A stretch of DNA of 64,000 bases from Wolfiporia cocos (Eukaryota; Basidiomycota; Agaricomycetes; Polyporales; Phaeolaceae), in NCBI GenBank assembly GCA_029448655.1, contig JACCLO010000013.1:1426001-1490000 (forward strand), in the 5' to 3' direction. The position numbers were made by a program, and so were the translations under genes. This document shows positions 1 through 11,867 of this stretch, piece after piece (positions within the stretch are counted from its first letter, which is position 1; every line of letters starts with the position of its first letter). The notes beneath the pieces were generated by a model, which saw nothing but the letters and a program-made list of their open reading frames with translations, ran no database searches and had not been told where the DNA came from.

Positions 1-1330
1 GTTGTCTCCACAATGTATATCCAAGACCTCGTTGGCATGCCCCTGGTATGCGAGAATTTCGGGGCCGCTTATGCTCACATCTCATGAAGTCAACTCCATC
101 ATGACCTCGTGGCATGCTTTGATTTCGGGGAGTGTAACGTTCCGCCAACAGACAGATCTCAGGAGAAGATTTTATCGTTAACCCCGAGACTCTCGAAGAT
201 CTCAGAGTCCACTGGTATCTCATGAAACGAATTCATAGTGTAGTGTGTTGCAACCGCATGGTCTTGCGTGCTCCCGCGCCAGCAGCCTCATGCAGGCATC
301 ATCTTTCTGATGTTGACTGTGGCGGTTCAATACCTCTCGGTGCTCAAATCATACCGACATTTGACTCCGACTTGGCGTGCGCCGTGCGGTTCAAGCGGTA
401 GCTTTCCGAACATTCCCACCGTAACTCGCTGACCGTAGGCGGGAGCGGATCAATGGCGATACAGACTCGGCATTGCGGTTTAGGTATGTGATTTTCCAAT
501 TTTACATCACACGGTCAGCCGGAGCGGCCCTTGGTTTCGATATGGGATGATGTTGAGTTGTGGATACTGCGTGATTAGTCGCTAACATCGTCCCCGTAGC
601 GCAGTCTGTCAGTGACCATTTATTACTATCGCTGGACCCCTTCTGCACAATCGACTCTGCAGAGGCAACAACGCATCGAAAGATCAAGAAATTTTTTTGT
701 GTGGATACTAGACATGTAGACGAAGTCTTCCGTAGAATTTTCTTTACATTCCTGACTTATGTCGTTATGTAGATTCGATTGCGCAGAAGTGGTCCATTGG
801 AAGAGGCCAAGCCTTAGTGTAGGACGTGCGCGGGTGAGATCAATACCCTCATCGGGATATCCGGGCGGCCGACGTAAGCTTAGCGTCTCCTGAGCGAGAC
901 TTCTACATAGGGCACTGTGCTGTATCTCCACAGATCGCACAGTGTTAGAAGAGCTACGGCACTTTTGCTCACCTGACCACATAGCCACACTTCTCGAAGC
1001 GTCCGTCGCGTCTCCTGTGCGGAAATTTGCGCTGATTGTTCAACGTTCAGCGGGTCGCCCTTCTACTGCTCAGCCGAGCTGCTCTAAGATATCTTCGTGG
1101 CACGGATCACAAGCGGTCGCGTTCCCGGCGGCGCGTGCGCGTGATGGCCAGGATCAACACGACATATGCGATCACCGGTTGCCAGAGGCAAGGAGTTTGC
1201 CTTCCCTCCTAGTCGAGCACTACTGTACAGGTGAACCATCCATGTTTGTCGTGATGGACATTGAGAGACCGGCGCGTGTCAGCAAAATGGTGACGTCGCA
1301 TAGGGAGCGCAACCCGTGAGGTCAGAAGCG
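1..1330. other. Gene-free left edge
   Basis: No convincing coding region was found. Short open frames on both strands (for example 942-1319 plus and 626-988 minus) have no recognisable domain and no codon pattern like the neighbouring genes. The right end is the promoter of the gene starting at 1498. Confidence 0.6.
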
Positions 1331-1336
1331 CCTTCA

Positions 1337-1343
1337 TATAAAA
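1337..1343 (+). promoter_or_regulatory. TATA box of the secreted lipocalin-like gene
   Basis: TATAAAA lies about 160 bp before the chosen ATG at 1498. It is followed by a pyrimidine-rich stretch, as is common around fungal transcription starts. The distance leaves room for a leader of roughly 120 nt. Confidence 0.5.
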
Positions 1344-1497
1344 GTGATGGAGTGGAGGACTCTGCACACAGCACCCCTAGCCTTCGCGTCAGATCATCAT
1401 CAAGTTCATATGTGGTCTCCAGCTTCCACTGCACACGGTGTTGTCGTGTCTTCTCTATTATTCACTCATGCATGTACGTCTTTCGACCGTATTCAAG

Positions 1498-2681
1498 ATG
1501 CTGCGCAACTCACAGCTCGTGTTTTTAGCTGCCTTTGTCGCTCGCCCTTTCATGAGTCAAGATACTACTGCATTTGATGGTCAATATATCGCGCCATCAA
1601 CAAATAACACAGCTGTAGAGTGGTGGTATGCTCAGGCTATTGCGGAACCAGAGGGAAGCAGCGCACTTGCAAATATACAGATTCTCTTCTATCAAGGTAT
1701 ATTCATGCTGCGAAGTTATGCTTACGACAAATTGACGCAAAACTCACTGCTTTAGGATATCCCATATTGGTGCCTCCGCAGGATCCGTCACAACCGGAAT
1801 ATTACATCACGATCGACGGCAGCTTCCCGAATGGCACTGTATTCAACTTCAACATTCCTGCGTCATCAGGGAATGTCGTTTCATCCGGAGAAGACGTAAC
1901 TGGATATTGGGGGGACGCTGGCTCATTCAGCGTTACAGACAACCTCTCCTCCTTCACCGCGAAAGTCAACTCGAGCGCGCTTGGCGTTACGGGGAACATC
2001 ACGATGACATCGCGCGCACCATACCATTTCCCCTGCAACGGCACCAATAGCCCATATTTCAACTCTGCAGTTCCGTCAAATACTAGCCTGACGCCTGCTG
2101 AGCAGTACCTATTCGACAAGCTCGGTTGGCCGACGACAATCCCTGGAGGCAATGCCACGGTCAGTCTCGATATTAACGGCACACTGTTGCAATTCGCGGG
2201 CAGCGCATATCATGATGCGAATTGGCTCCCGGCACCACTAAACGAAGTCGTCAATAATTGGTATTTTGTGAACGCCGCTGTCGGGCCGTTCGACTTGTCT
2301 GGCGTGTTGGCCACCGCCATCAACTCGACGCGTCAACTCAGCACTGGGTTTCTCGCGGAGTCGGGCGTTATCTTACAGAACCAGTGCAGTTTAGCTGGCT
2401 CTAAAGCAGTGGACAACAGCACAATCACGCTGTATGGAGAGACCTATGATTTGGAGACGGGCGTGAACCTTCCGACGGGCCTCATCATCAGCTACGCCTT
2501 GGAGAACGGGGACGAGTACAGTTTCAATATGACTTCGCTGGTTCAAAATCCGGATCAGATAATCTACCATCGGTGGATTGGCACAGCGAGCGGTGGAAAA
2601 ATTGGGGGCACGCAATACGAGGGGATGACGGTGTTCGAGTGGCTGAACCCCGGATTGAACACTTACACGCCGACGCCGTGA
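1498..2681 (+). CDS. Secreted AttH/hydroxyneurosporene synthase-like (Diels-Alderase-type) protein
   Basis: Two exons, 1498-1696 and 1756-2681, are joined over a 59-nt GT-AG intron, giving about 374 residues. The start is chosen at the Met that opens a hydrophobic signal-like segment (MLRNSQLVFLAAF). The exon-1 stretch NTAVEWWYAQAI and the C-terminal stretch YEGMTVFEWLNP resemble the two-barrel lipocalin-like fold of AttH/CrtC-like hydratases and the fungal pericyclases of the CghA/Sol5 type. Many Asn-x-Ser/Thr sites fit a secretory protein. Known members act on polyketide or terpenoid substrates. No polyketide synthase or other biosynthetic gene is adjacent, so the substrate is unknown. The fold assignment is fairly likely; the reaction is not shown. 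Confidence 0.7.
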
Positions 2682-2910
2682 TATAATGGCTTCGGAGCAA
2701 GAACTAGTGCAATTGCGTATGATGGATAATAATCTGACGTAATAAAATTACGACGAATGGGTTTGTTATCCGATGTGACTATTTGCTTTGTGGGCCAGTC
2801 TTATGGTAATATTATGTTGGTCGTGACATAGGTTATTCCACTGGTTCGTCATAGATCAATAACTCATTCACCATAACGCGGTCAGAGTCGCCACTAACAG
2901 CACGTGAATG

Positions 2911-2916
2911 ACGCGT
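2911..2916. promoter_or_regulatory. ACGCGT (MCB-like) site before DNA2
   Basis: The palindrome ACGCGT lies 12 bp before the chosen DNA2 ATG at 2928. A related ACGCGG sits near 2875. In ascomycete yeasts this hexamer binds MBF and drives G1/S genes. The same role here is inference, because the hexamer also occurs by chance in coding sequence in this window. Confidence 0.35.
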
Positions 2917-2927
2917 CGAACAAATCA

Positions 2928-5900
2928 ATGCAAATAACGCGCTCGTTGAATGTGGCGCCCGTCACCACGCGTCGTGCTCTGTTCGACACCGCTCGTCGCA
3001 ACCGTTTCACGCCTGTTCCTTCCCACATCGCTGGCTACACTGAACATAAATGTACTTCTGAAGGTGCAATCCCTGTCTTCGAACGCCAGTCGAGCGATTT
3101 GCCAGCGGCTCTTGTATCGGCTCTTGTGTCAGCTATGCCGCCGGTTACGCGTACAGAGCAAGAGGAAGCTGACTTCATGAATGAGTTGCTTGGGGGAACA
3201 GAGACCAGCTTATTGGATTCAGCATCCACGCAACCTGTGAGGGCACCAGCAACATCTCTAGGCACTCCTCCCACCGGCTCTTGTTCGGCGGGCAGTGGAG
3301 TCATCGTCTCGGCACCTACAACGCCAAAGAAGCCGAGACCTGCTCCAATCACTATACACGATGTGGATTTGGAGCAACTACTTGAAGGGGCTGAAGACTG
3401 GGACTGGGATGACATGAATTCTGATATAATGTCTCCAAAGAAGTCACCTACCAAATCGCCACAGAAGTCACCAAAGAAACCCGTACGTGTCCGTTCGTTC
3501 TAGAGTTTGCTTTTGGTGACAGGATTTTATAACAGAAGAACAATATGGTACCGTCTCCCGAATACCGACCAGAGCCTTGTACACGTTGTATTGTCAAGCA
3601 GGTTGACGAAGTGATGTCAAATGGTCACTTCCAGAAAGTACGTCACTCTCGTACAATTGTATTTTCTCTCCGACACGCATAAGCATCGACTGCGACAAGT
3701 ATCTTGGAAGGTACTTGAAAAGCAGGGCACAAGAAACAAGCTATTATGATCCCAGTCCTCGAGCTACGTAGCAGGCGCAAATTGTCCTCGTTCAGTCGAT
3801 CCCCCTCGTGCAACGATGCAATCCGAGAACAATTGTTGCATCAGAGGGATCAGAGTCGACGAAGAAGCCACACGTCTCCATGGCTCGTGAGCCCAACTAA
3901 GAATAGGTCGAGACATCTTTCAGTGTAGGGGCGAACCTAGTCCAGGCCTTGCAGGGTTCCTCTCTCTGTTCAGATTCCACATAAACGCATACTGATCGAC
4001 AGCACGATGTTTCTGAACACAGATATTAGCTGTGGAGGTAGTGCCCGGTAACGAACGCCGTCGCCTTATTTTAGAAGATAACTGGGTAGATGCAGATGTC
4101 CGCATAGGTAAGTCGCTTTTAACGGTGATAGTTTCTAATAAACTTCGTGAACTATCCGCAGACGATGTCGTAAATGTAATAGGCTCCTTCAATACTTCCA
4201 TCTCCCTCCCAACTATCGCCGTCACCTCCTCTCGCAACATGTGCATTTTGCACCCCGACCTCTTGCTTACCGCGACATCCATCTCCACCGCCTCAAACTG
4301 CCGCCGCAAGCCGCTCCTCTCAAACCTTGTGCGCCATACGGCAGATGTCACACCCGCGCTTGTATGGGGCAACATGTTGCACGAGGTGATGCAGGCATGC
4401 CTGTCCGCTGGCCGTTGGGATGAACAATGGGCTGACGAGCGCATATCTGACGTGGTTGGAGGTGGGCTGGCGGAGTTGGTGAGGATCAATGTGAGCGTGG
4501 AGCAGGCGGAGAAGGAAGTGAGGGCGCGCGCGCAGGGATTTAGAGCATTCGCGGAAAAGTACATTGCGGAAACGCCTCGGGTAGGGCTTGCACAGCGATA
4601 ATTAGCAACTCGTTGACTGACGGCGGCGACCAGGCAAATGCTGTCCTGACTAACACAAGAGATGTGCAGGGGCATACCTCGCTCCTAGCCATCACGGACA
4701 TACATGACATCGAGGAGGACATTTGGTCACCAACCTATGGACTCAAGGGCAAGGTGGACGCCTCGGTACACGCCATCATCTCTGAGAAGGATGAGTGTTC
4801 TAATCCATTCGCGCGAGCGGCCCCGCACGTCTTGACGCAGGGTTGGACGATGCCTCTGGAGATCAAGACCGGGCGCGCCACGAGCGGCATGGAACATCGT
4901 GCGCAGACGATGCTTTACACGCTGCTCATGGCTGAGCGCTACAGCGCTCCTGTGCCGAGCGGGCTCCTATACTACACACGCACCGACGAGGTCATACGTG
5001 TGCCTGCGGTGCGGAACGAGGTGCGCGCGCTACTGGTGGCAAGGAATGAGCTGGCGGGATGGACGATGCGCAGAATACGTGGCGCCGAGACGAGAAAGGG
5101 GAAGGAGAGTGGCGTGGAAACGGGAGAGAACGATGCGATTGGTATGAGCGATGAGTCGTTCCTGCCCCCGACTATCGATGATGCGTGGCAGTGTGGAAAA
5201 TGCTATGCACTCGATACGTGCATGCTGTACCGCAAGGTAGTCCATCTCTTCTGCTTATGTTCATGTACATTTGACCGAATTTTATCGCAGGCTGTTGAGA
5301 AGGTGGTCGATACATCATCGCCCATTGCCGATATCTATGACTTGAAAACCTCACACCTCACACCTGCTCAAGGAGAGTTCTTCAGAAAATGGGAAGCACT
5401 CCTTACAATGGAAGAACAGGACCTCATCCGCTTCAAGAAAGAAATATGGACGATGGGCGCACGGGATCGCGAGAGGTACGGCCGGTGCTTTAGCGACATG
5501 CTCTTCGATGCAACCTATCGTGCAGAAGACCCAACTTCAACACAGCAAGCTGTCTCGCAGAAGGAAGGCAAAATCCACCGCTTCACATACCGCTTCCAGA
5601 AAGGCTCCTCGCCCGCGTCCATGTCGCTGCTGAACGGACATATGAACGTGGGCGACCCTGTCACAGTCTCCGTTGAGCCGCACCTCTTGGCACTCGCGCG
5701 GGGGTTCATCGTATATCTCACACCCGAGACGGTTGTTATTGGCGCAGACCATGAGCTCAACCTCGATATGATAAGGGCGCGGCTACGGGATGCAAATGGG
5801 AAGGACGACGGAGAGGTGGTCTTCCGGATTGACAGGGACGAGCTGTTTGGCGGAATGGGCCGCATGCGGGACAACCTCGCGCAGCTATTCTACGTTGATG

Positions 5901-7709
5901 GAGACGCGCGTCGGCGGCGGCTTGTTGTCGATCTGGAAGCTCCGGTGTTCGAAAGTGAGGAACGCTTTCGAGAAGAACTCGAACACAGCAGACTGGCTCA
6001 TCTGAACGCGAGTCAGAAGGCGGCGGTGTCGAAGGCCTTGACCGCGCAGGACTATGCGTTGATCTTGGGCATGCCGGGAACGGGCAAGACGACGATCATT
6101 GCGGCACTCGTACAGACGCTGGCGAATATGGGCAAGACGGTGTTGTTGACATCTTATACCCACTCGGCCGTCGACAATGTGCTGTTGAAGTTGAAAGGAA
6201 CGGCGGATTTCAGCATACTACGGCTTGGAAACTTGGATAAGGTAGATAAAGCATTACTTGTGAGATGGCGATGCTGAGTTACCTGTGCAGATACACAAGG
6301 GTGTGCATGAGTTCACTCTCAACAGTCGGCGCGTTGGAAGGAACCTGGAGGATCTGGAACAGCAAATGATGTCTCCGCCTGTGGTTGCAACTACTTGTTT
6401 GTCTATCGATCAGTGAGTCTACAACCCTTCGACATTGCTACACCATAATCTCTAACATGTCTGCAGCCCGCTGTTCTCCCGGCGAACGTTCGACTATTGC
6501 ATTGTCGACGAGGCATCTCAGATCACGCTTCCGACGTGCCTTGGGCCGATGAGGTATGCTGAGAGATTTATCCTCGTTGGGGATCATTTCCAGCTTCCAC
6601 CACTTGTACGTCGGATCGCTGGATAACTATCGCAGCTGTCCTTACATTTGTTAGGTCCGCAACCATGCCGCGCGTCACGGCGGATTGGACATATCACTCT
6701 TCCGGAGACTATCAGAAGTTCATCCACAATCCGTTGTGGACCTGACCGAGCAATACCGGATGAACGAGGATATCATGTTGCTATCAAATAAACTCATCTA
6801 TAGCAACAAGCTCCGCTGCGGCTCTCCTGAAGTCGCGAAGCGCACCTTAGTACTACCAAAACCCAGATTTGTGCAGGACCTGTGCCGTGCATCTCGCTTG
6901 ACTTGTCAGTCAGAGAAAGACGGACGCTGGCTCATGCACCTCATGGAAGAAAGGTGCGTCATCATGTTCGATCAATGATTCGTGGACTCAGACATTGTTA
7001 CAGCTGCACCGCAGTGTTCGTTGACACAGACGCTGTGCCGGCGCCCGACTCGCGAGTTGGCGACCTTGTCGAGAACAAAGTCGAAGCATATCTCGTGCGT
7101 CAGATTGCTGAGTGTCTGATCGGAAGCGGCGTCCGGCAGGACCAAATCGGCGTCCTCTCACTTTACAGGCAGCAGACCAAGCTGCTTTCCTACCTGCTGC
7201 AAGATAGGAAGGATATTGAGATTCTGACGGCGGATCGGAGCCAAGGTCGTGACAAGGAGTGCATCATCATTTCAATGGTGCGATCCAACGACGACGGACA
7301 GGTGTGTTACGTGCATCTCGCAGAACGCATTTCCTGCTCACTGCTGCTGCAGATCGGCGACCTCATCAAAGATTGGCGACGCATTAATGTTTCATTCACC
7401 CGGGCACGCTCAAAGTTAATCATTCTTGGCTCCCGGAAGACATTACAGTCTGCACAGCTACTGAGAGACTTCTTCAAACTTATGGACAGCCATGGCTGGA
7501 TCCTGCGTTTGCCGGAGCGTGCACATGAGATGCATGCATTTTGCCAACAGAGCCTAAAGAAACGGACTGCCAAGGAGATGGCTGAGGAAACTGCTGCACC
7601 CTTGAAGGAATGCATCTCTGTCAAGAGGATTAAACATTCGGATACGGTGGCCGAGGGAATTCTCAGGGGGCGACCGATCTTGAAAGACCTGATCAACGGG
7701 GCGAAGTAG
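2928..7709 (+). CDS. DNA2: DNA2 nuclease-helicase
   Basis: Eleven exons give about 1297 residues, close to other fungal DNA2 proteins: 2928-3482, 3536-3637, 4023-4107, 4162-4580, 4670-5236, 5291-6241, 6291-6412, 6467-6605, 6655-6953, 7004-7301 and 7353-7709. Order along the protein: a disordered Lys/Pro-Ser N-terminus, an OB-like region, then a RecB-type nuclease with the E-I-K core near residue 451. Four iron-sulfur cysteines are visible (C275 and C562, C565, C571 in [10 protein letters not shown]). An SF1 helicase follows, with Walker [10 protein letters not shown] near 836, Walker [24 protein letters not shown] and a motif VI region with SFTRARSKL. The enzyme trims Okazaki flaps and resects DNA ends. 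The longer open frame upstream begins with GTG, so the first ATG at 2928 was taken. One intron (3638-4022) is unusually long at 385 nt. Confidence 0.95.
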
Positions 7710-8902
7710 TTTGTCAACATCTTGTTGAGGCTTCTTGATTTATTCCTTTCATGGACGATGTCATAATACAGGAAGTTCCCACGTGTAGCACTAATGCTTT
7801 TTTTGGACATTTGGACACTGCATTGTTTTCAATGACCATATCTTGGTCAAACATCCGACCCTACATAAGGCAAACTCTCATCGGCGTGGGATGAACGCGT
7901 CGTGTTGTCACAAACGCGTGATGTAACGCGTATAGACCCTTCCGCGGCGAGTCTTTTCTGGTTCTGTCTTCGTCCTCTCTCTCGCAGAATAGACAGTTTA
8001 TTTACTTCTACCGCCACAGGCTTTGTATACTCTGGTCTGTCAACCTGTGTTCTGATTTGAGCGGGTTTCAACCATATACTGCCCTGCAAGGAACTCTAAT
8101 ACACTACTTGATCGTTCGCATCGCATCTTTGTACTTCTTGTGCTGAACAACACAACAACCGAAATTGTAAGGGCAACACCATCACTGAATGATGGTGCTT
8201 ACTAGATCATCGCTACAGGCTGCGCTTGAAGCAATCCAGATGCAGTAGGATATTCGCTACTTCTACTGCGATGAATAGAGACTCTCATACGAATGAGACC
8301 GCGATATACATAGCTCATGATCACACGATTCCTGCTCCGCGTCAGAAGCTGCATGGGACTCGGCCCGCTACTTCCATTCACATATGAACACTGCCTTGCC
8401 TCATGCATCGTGCAGCGCTTTCAGAGCGGCTTGTGCTAACTCTATACCTCCATTGTTTTGGCAAAGCGAAGGAATCTGGGACAGTTATGGATTCCTACCT
8501 GGGATACGGATCTCTGCCACGTTAAAGTCTGGGCAAAGGTAGAACGACGTGCTTCTCTTATACCTTGTGCAAAGCTCCAAGGATATAGAAACCAGCAGAA
8601 TCATTTTCATGAACATGCTCGACATCATTCGCGATGTATGCAACACGACTGATCTGCTGATGGGGCCGTAACTGCGGATAGCGTCTACTCCCGCATATCC
8701 CGCATACTATTGATACCCGTAAGGAGAACATCTTCCCCTCAGATCATGGCGCCAAGCTTACCTTGCCATATCACATCTCCGTATAAAGTCCCTCTACAAC
8801 TAGCGTCTCTCATGCCTCGCTGAATGGCCCCAACCAGCTATTTGAGTGCTTCTCTGCGACGCGCGCACCCTGCCACTTTCTTCGCTCCTCCCTCGCTTAG
8901 CG
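7710..8902. other. Intergenic region with an orphan ACGCGT cluster
   Basis: No gene was recognised. It holds three ACGCGT hexamers at 7895-7931, annotated separately, followed by a pyrimidine-rich stretch ending in CGCAG near 7985. The right end is presumably the promoter of seven-TM copy A. Confidence 0.55.
7895..7931. promoter_or_regulatory. Triple ACGCGT cluster
   Basis: Three copies of the palindrome ACGCGT occur at 7895-7900, 7914-7919 and 7926-7931. No coding gene starts within 900 bp on the plus strand, and DNA2 ends just to the left. The arrangement looks like an MBF-type upstream element without an obvious target. Confidence 0.35.
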
Positions 8903-10296
8903 ATGCAACCGGTTTCAGCTGTGTCTGCTAACCTGGCCATTGCTGCTATTCAAGGCGTCCTATATGGCATCTTTGTAGTCTTAGCCATTGCCGCCCTCAC
9001 GCTTCTCATCCGTCGGCATTCACAATCTCTGGGACATGCTGGAATGATTGCGGTGGATTTCAGGTCATTGTTCGCGTCGCCGATGTTCGTCACGACAATT
9101 TGTTTGCTATTAGCCGCGACAACTGTGCGTAATCTTCGCTTCGTTCGCTTTGTTATCTGAGATTCATGGAATATTATCAAGCACTGGATCTTGAGCATTG
9201 TTTGCATGTTTCAGGCTTTCATCACGTCCGATAGTGGCGCATTTCCCAACACATACTACGAAAATCTCCGGCGTCCACTCTACATAGCACAAATATGTCT
9301 GGAAATCTTTTGCATCGTGATTGGTGATGTGCTGCTGGTAAGGAATGGTTCATCTCGCGTCATAATTGCTACATAGCATGATTGGTAGCTCTACCGTCTG
9401 TGGGTGGTGTGGGCTTATAGACGATATGTAATCATTCTTCCGGTATGTACGCTACTAGGTTTGATTGGTGAGCGAAATCTCAGACTATTGTGTGAACGGC
9501 TGCTAATCGTACTTTAGCCAGTGGCGCTGGAGTAGGTCGTTCAGTATCGGAGCACCGGGACGAGAATGGCTTCCCCGGCTGGGTTACCTCTTGGGTGACA
9601 AGCGCCGTAGTCTTTGCTTTGTGGTATGTTCCTGGCGGCTAACACAGGACTTTCTCACATAATGTCTATACCCCTAGCACTAACATCTACAGCACCAGTG
9701 AGCTATCGTAATGCACACAATATTCGACCATGATTAACGTCCGTGCATAACAGTCTTGATAGCATGGCGAGTTTGGCAATCACATATAGCCACCAAAAGG
9801 TACAGCGGGGGACAAAAACTCATGGTATGTATAAGATCCTGATCCTGTTCGTTATCTGCAAAGCATGACAAAGTTTACAGAATGTCCTCGCCGTCTTTGC
9901 AGAGAGCGCTCTACTTCTCGCGTAAACTCAATTATGCAAATCCTACCAATATCCGCTTACCCTCAGTCTTTCAGAACATGGACGATCTTTTTCGCCATTA
10001 CGTTCGAGCTTCGCTCTTCGCTCGCGTTCGTAGCGCAAGGTGGAATACCCTCCGTGACCGGCATTGCGTCGACGCTTATCACCGTCCGTGTTGGCTTGGG
10101 TCTGGGTCTTCCAGAACAACAGGCTCACCCCCAACCGATTGAGTTGTCAGCGAGTCTCGCGTCGAGCATTCGGTCTAGGGTGCGGCCCTTGCAGGTTCAT
10201 GTCACCCACGTTGTGCATCAGACGGAGGACTTCGATGTCAAGTCGTCTGGGTCGACTAAAGATGGCGCTCCTGGCGGTGTGGCACTGCCCGAATGA
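8903..10296 (+). CDS. Seven-transmembrane protein, copy A
   Basis: Eight exons encode about 338 residues: 8903-9124, 9182-9337, 9389-9467, 9518-9623, 9678-9697, 9754-9824, 9881-9921 and 9975-10296. Hydrophobic segments alternate with short loops. Landmarks are VLYGIFVVLAIAAL in the first helix, HWILSIV, LYRLWVVWAYRRYVIILP, NIYSTILIAWRVW, NVLAVFAESALLLA and GIPSVTGIASTLITVRVGLG. These are the hallmarks of a large, uncharacterised basidiomycete multi-pass membrane family. The first seven exons match copies C and D in length, apart from one codon in exon 4. The hydrophilic C-tail is about 65 residues. No ligand or function is known. The gene appears intact. Confidence 0.85.
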
Positions 10297-11867
10297 GTGT
10301 CCGATATTTGTGACTGTATCGATAACTCATGAGTCTATATCAGTATTGGAAATGCTACACGAGGAAGTGCCGACTGGCCCCGCCGGCGCTTAACCTTCGC
10401 CTGCTCTTCGCAGTGTCTCGGGTTTGAGAATCTGATACGTGTTTGGACTTGATCATGACAGACGGGTGTGTAGTGGACAATATTAGAATGTTTGCAACCC
10501 AGCCACTATGCCGTAACTCACTATCTTGCACGTTGCATCTGATATACGTGCCTGTTAGCTTATTTTGTTCAGATGAATTAATTTTCTCATTCAAACTCAT
10601 TATCTTTGTGTCAAAGAGTGCCATAAAGATCACATTGTATCGCATGCATGATCAGTCGAAGGTACTGTAAAATCAGTGATTATCGATTAGTCCCCAAACT
10701 CTCCCCGAAAGTACTCACGGTTCAACGTTTCGAGGTTCAGCCAATGAAACCTATAGAGGTACCTGATCTGGGACTTAGTGAACCCGTGTCACTCCCTAAT
10801 GGAGAGAAATCTTCTATTCAAAGCGCGCAGCTCGAGCCGCGAGACCGGGACAATACCATATCTTCGGACCGTATCAAAACCCTGAACACGGATTCATATG
10901 TACTCTAGACATGATATCCACGTAGACTGATCCGCTTGAAGCCTTGAGGAAGGCGGAGAGTACTTGAATCACATCATGTTGTTTACATAATGCCATAGTA
11001 CTACAGCATAGTTTTCTGGACCTGTACAACTGTAGCCTCAATATTCCTGTGCTCCATTCTGACATAACACCTACTATGTCAAGCTACAATCGTGCCAGTT
11101 TATCCTTACAGAAAAAGAAGAAGGAAAGGTGCTTCCACTCTTTTCTGACGATTTGATGCGAGTGGAGAAAAGCCCATGGCGGGAGGACTAGTGAATGGGA
11201 AGTACTTCGAGATTGTGCCGTAGTATTATCAATGCAGTCAGGTTGTGATCTCGTACCGCCGAACCACAGTCTCCGAGTCAAATCTACTATATAGCCTCGA
11301 AAGCCTATGGTTGCATTTTCCGGCGCTGCTTTACGGTCATAGGTAGAAAGGCGTGCCAGGGTATGTGCATCTGAGATCGCGGCCACAATACTCCGACGCT
11401 GAAGCGCCCATCGGCACGTGATTCTATCTAAATCTGAGACTTAGCAGATCTAGAGACCTGCAGGGCATCCAATTGCCTCGCTGGAACATCAGCGCAGGTA
11501 CGTTGAATGATTGATCCTGTTGAGGATTCATCGCAACACAGAGCCCCTACTTGTGGTACTGCCAAGGCGTTATTTCACTGCGGCAGACATCCTAATCCCC
11601 ATGGTCAAGTCATTCAGTCAAGATTGTCACAGTGCACTTCGTCCCTCTCAGGCTGAACATTGAGCTCACATACATCAACACCGTGAAAACACCCACACTC
11701 AGGCTACTACGCCTGAAGATTGCAAGTCTCTGCCGCGGAAAGCTGAAGAAACTGTAGGCCCTCTGCAGTACCCGCAAAAGTTAGTGTCCAATAGCAAAGC
11801 GATCACAGATACTAGTGTCCAAGCCACGACGGAGCTTGAAACCAACGCCTGGGATTGAAGCCGAATC
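10297..11867. other. Intergenic region without recognised genes
   Basis: Open frames here (10443-10670, 10648-10908 plus; 11084-11386 minus) are short, AT-rich and without motifs. The last part is the XPF promoter. No repeat or RNA gene was recognised. Confidence 0.55.
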
